From Bacteroidales bacterium (GTDB taxonomy: Bacteria; Bacteroidota; Bacteroidia; Bacteroidales; VadinHA17): 37,141 nt of DNA. The stretch is taken from assembly GCA_003141715.1 (NCBI GenBank), contig PLNF01000140.1, positions 91,427-128,567 of the forward strand. Reading direction: 5' to 3'. The notes beneath the pieces were generated by a model that saw only the letters and a list, made by a program, of their open reading frames with translations, was not told the origin of the DNA and did no database searches. A program made the translations under genes and the position numbers. This document shows positions 9,385 through 16,334 of this stretch, one piece after another. The stretch's first letter is position 1. Every line of letters starts with the position of its first letter.

Positions 9385-10869
9385 ATGTCAGACGATATAA
9401 TGAACTTTGATCTACCCGTAGAGAGGTCGTCGATTATTAAAGTTCTCGGAATAGGCGGTGGAGGCAACAATGCTGTCAATCACATGTTTGAAAAGGGCAT
9501 CACGGATGTGAATTTTGTGATTTGTAATACCGACCATCAGGCTCTGTTAAAAAGCCAGGTACCCATAAAAGTCCAGATCGGAGAAGCACTTACCGAAGGA
9601 AGGGGAGCCGGGAGTAAACCGGAAATTGGCAGACAGGCAGCTATAGAAAATATTGACGATGTGATGGATGCATTATCGGGAAACACGAAGATGGTTTTCA
9701 TAACAACAGGAATGGGAGGAGGTACCGGTACCGGAGCTGCACCGGTAATTGCAAAAGCCTGCAAAGAAGCCGGACTACTCACCATTGCTGTTGTCACAAT
9801 CCCTTTTAAATCCGAAGGGAAAGTACGTATCCGGCATGCTATTGACGGTGTAACGGAACTTAAGGATTATGTCGATTCATTGCTGGTTATAAACAATGAA
9901 AAGCTAAGGGAGATTTATGGTAACCAACCTGTTTCCACAGCATTTGCAAAGGCTGATGACATTCTGACTACAGCTGTAAAAGGAATTGCGGAAATCATCA
10001 CTGTCACAGGTTATATTAATGTTGATTTTGCCGATGTGGAAACTGTAATGAAAAACTCGGGAGTCTCTATTATGGGTATGGGTAAGGCAGCCGGAGAAAA
10101 CAGGGCAATAAAAGCAATCGAAAATGCACTCGCCTCACCATTGTTGAATTCAAATGATATCACCGGGGCAAAAAGTATCCTGATAAACATTTCTTCAGGA
10201 AGCGGAGAACATGAGATCACCATGGATGAACTTGGTGAAATAACTGATTATATGTACGATGCTGCCTCAGATGATGCCTTGATCATCAGAGGATTATCGA
10301 AGGATGAAAACCTTAATGAAGAGATTAGTGTTACGGTTATTGCAACTGGATTTGAATCGAACAGTATTTTCCAGCCTTATAAGCCTAAAAAGTCCAGTAA
10401 GGTAGAGTTGCTGACAAATAAAAATGCAATTCCCACCAGGATAGTACCTGAAACAGGTAGTGATGTATTTTCTGTTCATGAAAAGGGTAAAAAGTCAATC
10501 ATTACCGATTTTGAAGAAGAATCTCAGGGAGTGATTGATTTCAGTCTTGAGCATAGTCATGAAATGGATGAGATAAGAAACAGGAGAAAAACGGAGAATG
10601 ATGAGAACACTGAAAAGCCAGAAGCGACTCTGAGAAAAGTGAAACATATGCAAAACATCCTGAAAAGGGAAGGTCTTTCAAATAAAACAATGAAGGAGAA
10701 TATTGATACGTTTGAAGATGTGCCTGCATATGTCAGAAGAAACCTCTCTATTGGGTCACCGGAGGGTGGAGCTGAAAGCAAATTGTCAAAGTTCACCTTA
10801 ACATCGGATGATAATGACGAACCCGTCTTAAGGGAGAACAACGCTTATCTGAATGATAACATAGATTAG
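9385..10869 (+). CDS. ftsZ: FtsZ, tubulin-like cell division GTPase
   Basis: Cytoplasmic GTPase that assembles the Z ring. It has 494 residues, longer than the 380-residue enterobacterial form because of a long C-terminal linker. The GTP-binding domain has KVLGIGGGGNNAVNHM, the tubulin signature GGGTGTG at residues 111-117, and NIDFAD-like NVDFADVE with the following T7-loop region. The charged linker spans about 330-440. It leads to EDVPAYVRRN near 444-453, which matches the C-terminal conserved peptide of Bacteroidota FtsZ; unusually, about 42 residues follow it. ftsZ closes the cluster; the next gene is a porin after a repeat-bearing gap. Confidence 0.98.
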   Translation: MSDDIMNFDLPVERSSIIKVLGIGGGGNNAVNHMFEKGITDVNFVICNTDHQALLKSQVPIKVQIGEALTEGRGAGSKPEIGRQAAIENIDDVMDALSGNTKMVFITTGMGGGTGTGAAPVIAKACKEAGLLTIAVVTIPFKSEGKVRIRHAIDGVTELKDYVDSLLVINNEKLREIYGNQPVSTAFAKADDILTTAVKGIAEIITVTGYINVDFADVETVMKNSGVSIMGMGKAAGENRAIKAIENALASPLLNSNDITGAKSILINISSGSGEHEITMDELGEITDYMYDAASDDALIIRGLSKDENLNEEISVTVIATGFESNSIFQPYKPKKSSKVELLTNKNAIPTRIVPETGSDVFSVHEKGKKSIITDFEEESQGVIDFSLEHSHEMDEIRNRRKTENDENTEKPEATLRKVKHMQNILKREGLSNKTMKENIDTFEDVPAYVRRNLSIGSPEGGAESKLSKFTLTSDDNDEPVLRENNAYLNDNID

Positions 10870-10918
10870 AAGTCTGCTCAAAAAGGTTTGTTTTATTGTT
10901 TCGGGAAAATCTGGAGGA

Positions 10919-10952
10919 AGATTCCTTGGCTTTCGCTCGGAATGAGGAATCT
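10919..10952. repeat. inverted repeat after ftsZ
   Basis: AGATTCCT (10919-10926) and AGGAATCT (10945-10952) form a perfect 8-bp stem around an 18-nt loop containing CTTTCGCTCGG. No T-run follows, so it is a weak candidate for an intrinsic terminator. The wording (ATTCC...CGCTCGGAATGAGGAATCTC) resembles dispersed intergenic hairpins. The remaining gap up to the porin holds no gene I can support, only a stretch rich in CTTTGC words at 11058-11092. Confidence 0.55.
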
Positions 10953-11137
10953 CAACTAATTGTAACCTGATAGATTTTAATGGAGCAAAAGCCCACGCTT
11001 TTCCTATAGTGATTAATAGAGCAAAGCACGTAAAGATATATTGTTGAAATTCAGTTCTTTGCAGTCTTTACAATAACTTTGCGACCTTTGCGTTTAAATT
11101 TAATATAATTTCAAGACAAAGCCCCTTTCATATTTTC

Positions 11138-11146
11138 TATATTTGC
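11138..11146 (+). promoter_or_regulatory. minus-7 box upstream of the porin gene
   Basis: TATATTTGC fits the Bacteroidota minus-7 consensus TAnnTTTG. No good TTTG minus-33 element is present at the expected spacing. Transcription would begin near 11151-11153, almost at the ATG at 11152, so the message would be leaderless or nearly so. Confidence 0.45.
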
Positions 11147-11151
11147 ACCTG

Positions 11152-13155
11152 ATGATCAGACACATTTCTATAATACTGTTTTTAGCTTTTTTTTCAGGTT
11201 TATATGCCCAGAAACCAAATGTTATTCCATCCAGGTCAAATGCCCAGAAACAGGATTCTATAATAAATTCAAAAAATTTAAATACACATAAAACAGATTC
11301 TGTAAAAAAGCCAAGGATATTAAAGGAATGGACTCTCTCTGCCGACTATTCTGAAGAGGTAAATATCCCGATTGACACAGTATTTTCATTATCTAACCGG
11401 TTCAAAATAGCAGACAAATACTCACCTGTAAATGCAACACTTGGTAATTATGGCCTTCCTTTTTACCAGGTCAATTTTTTTGACAGGATAACAGATCCTG
11501 ATAAATTCCTATATGCCTATTATTACCCTTTTATGCATCTCCCTTCCAATGCACTATTCATGAATACCCAGGTTCCTTATACAGAACTGGACTGGTCTTT
11601 TGCAGGACCTGCTGCAACTTCGGAACAAACTTTCAGGGTAAGGCATTCACAGAACGTGAACAGATTTATCAATTTCGGACTTATATACGATATAATATAT
11701 AGTCTTGGACAATATAATTACCAGAGGTCAGAGGATAAAACATTTACTTTCTACAGTTCATACACAGGAGATAAATATAAACTCTACCTTTCAGCCGGTA
11801 TAAATAACCTGTTATCGTACGAAAATGGCGGGATAACTGATAAGACACAGCTTAATCACTCAAATACACTCCAGATTCCTGTAGCTTTGGGAAGCCTTGA
11901 TGTAGCAAGTAGTACAGTCAAGAACCGTAACCTTTTGCTGGTACAGCGTTACACTTTTGAAAGCACTCCAAAAACAAAAGCAGACAGTACTTCACATAAA
12001 CGGTCAGGATTTTTTGGATTAAGCGGTACTTTCTCACAGATTTTTATTATAGAAAGTAATGTACGAACCTACCATGACTCGTATCCAACATCAGGATTTT
12101 ATGATACAATATTAGTAACTCATAATATCACGTATGATTCCATCTATTCGAGAAGCATTAAAAATACCGTGAGGTTTGATTTTTCAACTGATGAAACCAG
12201 GAAATTCACACTGGGTGGGGGAGTTGGGATACGAAATGAAATTTCCAGGTATTATTATATTATACCGACTCATTACACACTATCTAACAATTCATCTGCA
12301 TTGAACGAAAGCAGTAATGTTTTGATCGGGAGATTGTATAACAATATAGGAGATAAATTTCGCTGGCTAGCAACAGGAGAATTGTATTCAACCGGTTACA
12401 GAGCCGGTGATTTTAGTCTGAATGGCGAAATTTCCAAATCATTCGACTTTAAAAAAGGTAGGGCATCCTGGCTTATAACCGGCAGCATTAAAAACACGCA
12501 ACCATCAATTTGGTATGATCATTGGGGCAGTAACAATTTTGAATGGGATAATAATTTTAAAAAGGAGTTCCGGGTCGATCTTGGAACGGTTTTCTCATAT
12601 CCGGCGAGGAAATTTGAATTTAAATTCAACTATGCTATTATAAAAAACTATACTGATTTTGGTCCTGATACGCTTCCATCACAGTATTCCGGAGGACTTT
12701 CGGTAGCTGCAATTTCCGTAAAAAAAGAAATCAGAGTCTGGAAATTTCATCTTGCATCTGACGTAATAATTCAGAAAAGCACCAATTCCAATATACTTGA
12801 CCTCCCGCTTGTTGCTTTTCGTTCAGCCGGCTATTTTGAACATCTCTTCAGGTTTAAGAGTACCGGAGGAAAGCTTAATACCCAGCTTGGAGTTGATGTA
12901 ACCTATAATACTCTTTATCAGGCCTACAATTATATGCCTGCCACCGGAAGGTTTTTCCGTCAGGAAAACGTAACCACCGGCGATTATCCCTTTATCAATG
13001 TCTTTTTAAATTTTAAGATTAAAAGGACAAGAGTCTTTATTATGTTTGATCATGCTAATGCAGGTTTGCATGGGAATAACTATGACATGGTCCCCTTATA
13101 CCCTATAAATACGAGGATGTTACGATATGGTTTTTCATGGACATTTTACGATTAA
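11152..13155 (+). CDS. putative outer-membrane porin (Porin_10-like)
   Basis: Predicted beta-barrel of the outer membrane, 667 residues. The ATG at 11152 is preferred over the TTG at 11143 because it directly begins a clean signal peptide (MIRHISIILFLAFFSGLYA, cleavage before QKPN). The mature part has alternating aromatic and polar beta-strand patterns throughout (for example FINFGLIYDIIYSLGQYNYQ), and it ends in RYGFSWTFYD with an aromatic terminal strand. Size, signal and pattern fit the Bacteroidota 'putative porin' family. This is recognition by pattern rather than by a catalytic motif. What it transports cannot be read from the sequence. The stop lies 60 nt before the transglycosylase gene, whose promoter reaches into this coding end. 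Confidence 0.75.
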   Translation: MIRHISIILFLAFFSGLYAQKPNVIPSRSNAQKQDSIINSKNLNTHKTDSVKKPRILKEWTLSADYSEEVNIPIDTVFSLSNRFKIADKYSPVNATLGNYGLPFYQVNFFDRITDPDKFLYAYYYPFMHLPSNALFMNTQVPYTELDWSFAGPAATSEQTFRVRHSQNVNRFINFGLIYDIIYSLGQYNYQRSEDKTFTFYSSYTGDKYKLYLSAGINNLLSYENGGITDKTQLNHSNTLQIPVALGSLDVASSTVKNRNLLLVQRYTFESTPKTKADSTSHKRSGFFGLSGTFSQIFIIESNVRTYHDSYPTSGFYDTILVTHNITYDSIYSRSIKNTVRFDFSTDETRKFTLGGGVGIRNEISRYYYIIPTHYTLSNNSSALNESSNVLIGRLYNNIGDKFRWLATGELYSTGYRAGDFSLNGEISKSFDFKKGRASWLITGSIKNTQPSIWYDHWGSNNFEWDNNFKKEFRVDLGTVFSYPARKFEFKFNYAIIKNYTDFGPDTLPSQYSGGLSVAAISVKKEIRVWKFHLASDVIIQKSTNSNILDLPLVAFRSAGYFEHLFRFKSTGGKLNTQLGVDVTYNTLYQAYNYMPATGRFFRQENVTTGDYPFINVFLNFKIKRTRVFIMFDHANAGLHGNNYDMVPLYPINTRMLRYGFSWTFYD

Positions 13156-13175
13156 AAAAATTGTTGTATCTTTGC
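13144..13175 (+). promoter_or_regulatory. promoter of the MltF-like gene
   Basis: TATCTTTGC (13167-13175) is a full match to the TAnnTTTG(C) minus-7 box, with TTTT (13144-13147) 19 nt upstream as a near-consensus minus-33. The minus-33 part lies within the last codons of the porin gene. The predicted leader before the TTG start is about 35 nt. Confidence 0.7.
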
Positions 13176-13215
13176 ACCCATTTTTGAAAGTAAATGTTTA
13201 ACTAAAACAACATCT

Positions 13216-14658
13216 TTGATAAAAAAATCAATATTCCTGTTCGCACTGCTTGTTACGGTTTTTACATCCTGTTCTGATCATCACTCTTCTAAAAATCCAA
13301 ATAAGAATATAGTTTCCTGTGATCTTGATTCCATAAGGGAAAGAGGAAGGTTAATTGCTGTGACTGATTTTAATTCGACAGACTATTTTATTTATAAGGG
13401 TGAGCCGATGGGGTTTAATTATGAACTACTGAAGTCATTCTCTGATTATATTGGAATTGATCTGGAAATAATCACTGAAAATCGCCTTGAACGCGCTTTC
13501 GGAATGCTCAAATCAGGTGAAGCCGATCTGCTTGCCATCAGTCTTACTGTCAGTTCATCGAGAAAAAAAGATGTGCTTTTTACAGTTCCGATAGGAGAAA
13601 CAAGACAGGTGCTTGTTCAGCAGAAACCCCCTAACTGGAGATCACTGACAATGGAAGCCCTGGATAAAAAGCTGATCAGGAACCAGTTAGGATTAGCCAG
13701 GAAAACAATTTATGTTCAGGCAGGATCGTCACATGCTGAACAGCTTATATCACTGGCCAGAGAAATTGGCGATTCTATCAATATAATTCAGGTTCCTTTT
13801 GAACCAGAAAAGCTTATTCAGCATGTTGCCAGCGGGGAAATTGAATACACTGTCTGTGATGAAAATGTAGCACTGGTGAATGCAACATATTATCCTGATA
13901 TTGACGTAAGTACGCCGGTAAGCTTTCCTCAGAATATTGCCTGGGGCTTAAGGAAGAATAATTCCGATGCTCTTTTGACAGAGCTCAATCGCTGGATCAC
14001 AAAATATAAGGAAACCGGATCATATGCCCTCCTGTATGCTAAGTATTTCAAAAATTCACGTTCAATATCAATTGTGAGGAGTGACTTTTATGCTCTGAAC
14101 ACAGGTAAAGTTTCCCAATATGACGATATGATCAGGCAATTCAGTGCCAGCATTAACTGGGACTGGCGACTACTGGCCTCACTTATATGCCAGGAATCGC
14201 ACTTTGACCCAACAGTTGAGTCTTATGCCGGGGCGTTCGGGTTGATGCAGGTCATGCCTGATACTGGAAAGAATTTTGGTATTGATATTACATCTTCACC
14301 TGAAAATAATATGAAAGCCGGCATTCGTTATATTAACTGGCTTCATTCAATATTCGATCCCAAAATACCTGACGATAAGGAAAGAATTAATTTCATACTG
14401 GCAGCATATAATGCTGGTCCTGGTCACGTTCTTGATGCCATGAAACTTGCTGAGAAAAACGGGATGAATCCTCAGAAATGGGATGGGAATGTTGCAATAT
14501 GGCTTCTGAAAAAATCTGAACCCCAATACTATAATGATACTGTAGTTAAAAACGGATATTTCAGGGGAACAGAGTCTGTGCATTTTGTAAGTCAGATACT
14601 CGAGAGGTTTGAGCATTACAAGAATATCATTCCGGAAGAAAAAACCCACCCCTTATGA
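13216..14658 (+). CDS. mltF: MltF-type membrane-bound lytic murein transglycosylase
   Basis: Periplasmic lipoprotein that cleaves peptidoglycan glycan strands to 1,6-anhydro products. It has 480 residues. An N-terminal lipoprotein signal ends at FTSC with C19 as lipidation site. An SBP_bac_3-like domain follows (about 35-285; RGRLIAVTDFNSTDYFIYKG at its start), then an SLT domain (about 305-450). In the SLT domain E327 in ICQESHFDP is the expected catalytic acid, with GLMQVMPDTG and AAYNAGPGHV. This two-domain order is MltF. The start is TTG: no in-frame ATG gives a signal peptide, and the promoter at 13167-13175 excludes a start far upstream. It converges on the esterase gene with 39 nt between stops and no clear terminator hairpin. 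Confidence 0.9.
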   Translation: MIKKSIFLFALLVTVFTSCSDHHSSKNPNKNIVSCDLDSIRERGRLIAVTDFNSTDYFIYKGEPMGFNYELLKSFSDYIGIDLEIITENRLERAFGMLKSGEADLLAISLTVSSSRKKDVLFTVPIGETRQVLVQQKPPNWRSLTMEALDKKLIRNQLGLARKTIYVQAGSSHAEQLISLAREIGDSINIIQVPFEPEKLIQHVASGEIEYTVCDENVALVNATYYPDIDVSTPVSFPQNIAWGLRKNNSDALLTELNRWITKYKETGSYALLYAKYFKNSRSISIVRSDFYALNTGKVSQYDDMIRQFSASINWDWRLLASLICQESHFDPTVESYAGAFGLMQVMPDTGKNFGIDITSSPENNMKAGIRYINWLHSIFDPKIPDDKERINFILAAYNAGPGHVLDAMKLAEKNGMNPQKWDGNVAIWLLKKSEPQYYNDTVVKNGYFRGTESVHFVSQILERFEHYKNIIPEEKTHPL

Positions 14659-14697
14659 TAATGATCAGTAATTCATGGAGAATAATGGCTGTCTAAA

Positions 14698-16182
14698 CTA
14701 TTCCTTATAAAACAGCATTTCTTTCGGGATTGGTAATGCCTGAATTTTTTTCTTTCCTGTTACTGACCCCAGCGTAACAGACTCACCTCCGGTCTTCTGA
14801 AAATAATCTATTCTTATCGGATAGTAACCCGGGTTTAGGGGAACAAGTTTAACAACGGGGTTATCTGCAGAATGCAGGCCATCATTATCAAATAGTAACT
14901 GATTATTTAAGTACACTTTAGAGCCATCATCAGATACTATCCAGAGATCATAAAGCTCTTTTTTGGTAATATGAAGGTATCCTTCAAACCTTACGGCAAA
15001 ACTATCCTTCTTTAATGCAAATTTCAAATCAATATTTTCAGTTATTCCCTGCGCTTTGGATGTCAGCTTAGAGAAATCCGGAACTGAATCCCAAACTCCC
15101 TCATAATAGGAATATTTAAGTCCGGGTTTAAGGTTTTCAACAGATTCTTGTCCGTTCATGTAATCACCTTCAGCGAAAATCCTTGTGACACCTGGAAGGT
15201 TTTTATAATTTGATACGACACTCTTCACCTTTAAAGTACATGCTTTGATTATTTCAATTTTTTGTTTACAAACGGGAGAATTAATTGTTGGTTCGGTACC
15301 ATCAGTTGTATACCTGAGATTAGGATTTAAATTCTGAACGAATGCAAAAGTTGATGATCCTTTTGGTAAAATTCCTGCCATTGGAAAGACTGTGAAATTA
15401 CCTCCGTTATCGAAAATATATCTTAATCCATCGTACACACTTTTGAACGGTACGGAACCGTGATCTTCATTAGGATAAGCCACTACTTTCCATTTCAGTC
15501 CTGTTGGGGCAGAGCTTTTAAGAAGTTTTTCCATTGATATGATACCCATATCCTTCATTCCTCCACCTTCTCGTCCTGAAATAAAAATGGGTTTATTCCA
15601 GTTCTTTGTTTTCAGAAATTCATTCTGAGCGCTTTTAACCTGCATCTGGTTCTTATACCAAAAACTGGGATCTATAGCGATATAGGCATCAAAAAGATCA
15701 GGATCATTTATGAGTGCGTGCATTACAAATACTCCGCCGTAAGAATGGCCTATCAATACATTAAAAGGTTCAGTTTTGAAGTTTTTATTTATATAAGGAA
15801 TAAGCTCTGTTTTAAAGAACTGCACGAAATTATCTGCTCCGCCACCGGTTGAAGCTGCCTGACTGGAATCGGGAAGAAAATCATGATTCCTGTCTATATT
15901 GAATACTCCGACTACAATAACTTTGGGCATTTTGTTATTAACAAACAGGAATCTTGCCGTTGGAACAGTGTGTTGATCACGTCCGTCAGCATCGAGAACA
16001 TAAAGAACAGGGAATCTGGCATCTTTGGCATCATATCCTTCGGGCAAAAAGATGCTTATCTTGCGGTTTTGTTTCAGAACATCTGACTGAAGAGAGTCCT
16101 TTTTTACTGTATATCCATCTTGTGATGAGACCTTTAGAGTAATGCAGAAAAGAAGGGTCAAGAAAATAATTTTGGTTTTCAT
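14698..16182 (-). CDS. secreted esterase with CHB_HEX_C-like and PA14-like domains
   Basis: Predicted exported alpha/beta hydrolase of the enterochelin esterase (Fes)/esterase D type, 494 residues. Signal peptide 1-20 (MKTKIIFLTLLFCITLKVSS). The catalytic domain (about 25-262) has GHSYGG with nucleophile S147, a likely acid in the following strand region, and H241 in NEDHGS. A beta-rich segment at about 265-335 containing LRYTTDGTEP is typical of the CHB_HEX_C/Fn3-like module of glycoside hydrolases. A PA14-like module follows at about 350-490, with DLWIVSDDGSKVYLNNQLL and a Gly/Tyr-rich YYPIRIDYFQ. The accessory modules suggest binding to polysaccharide. The substrate is unknown; acyl or feruloyl esters on polysaccharides, or siderophore esters, are possible. 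The gene stands alone, with 152 nt to the permease array. Confidence 0.85.
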   Translation of the reverse strand: MKTKIIFLTLLFCITLKVSSQDGYTVKKDSLQSDVLKQNRKISIFLPEGYDAKDARFPVLYVLDADGRDQHTVPTARFLFVNNKMPKVIVVGVFNIDRNHDFLPDSSQAASTGGGADNFVQFFKTELIPYINKNFKTEPFNVLIGHSYGGVFVMHALINDPDLFDAYIAIDPSFWYKNQMQVKSAQNEFLKTKNWNKPIFISGREGGGMKDMGIISMEKLLKSSAPTGLKWKVVAYPNEDHGSVPFKSVYDGLRYIFDNGGNFTVFPMAGILPKGSSTFAFVQNLNPNLRYTTDGTEPTINSPVCKQKIEIIKACTLKVKSVVSNYKNLPGVTRIFAEGDYMNGQESVENLKPGLKYSYYEGVWDSVPDFSKLTSKAQGITENIDLKFALKKDSFAVRFEGYLHITKKELYDLWIVSDDGSKVYLNNQLLFDNDGLHSADNPVVKLVPLNPGYYPIRIDYFQKTGGESVTLGSVTGKKKIQALPIPKEMLFYKE

Positions 16183-16334
16183 AAGAATGGTATGAAGATT
16201 AGTTGTATAAATATAACTGTGATGATCTGATCGTGAAAGTTTTCAATTTATATCTTCTTTATCAGATTTTGCACCCCGAAAAGTGACGGGATGAAATAAA
16301 GACGGTAAGTTTGAGCTTGTGCTGCATTCCCGGA

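Noticed and set aside
11143-11151. TTG start for the porin
   Set aside because: It lies within the probable minus-7 box; the ATG at 11152 directly begins the signal peptide.
14659-14697. Terminator between the convergent mltF and esterase genes
   Set aside because: The 39-nt gap has no convincing stem followed by a T-run on either strand.
16183-16334. Promoter for the esterase (TATATTTA near 16210)
   Set aside because: The box lacks the final G and no minus-33 element is at the right distance.
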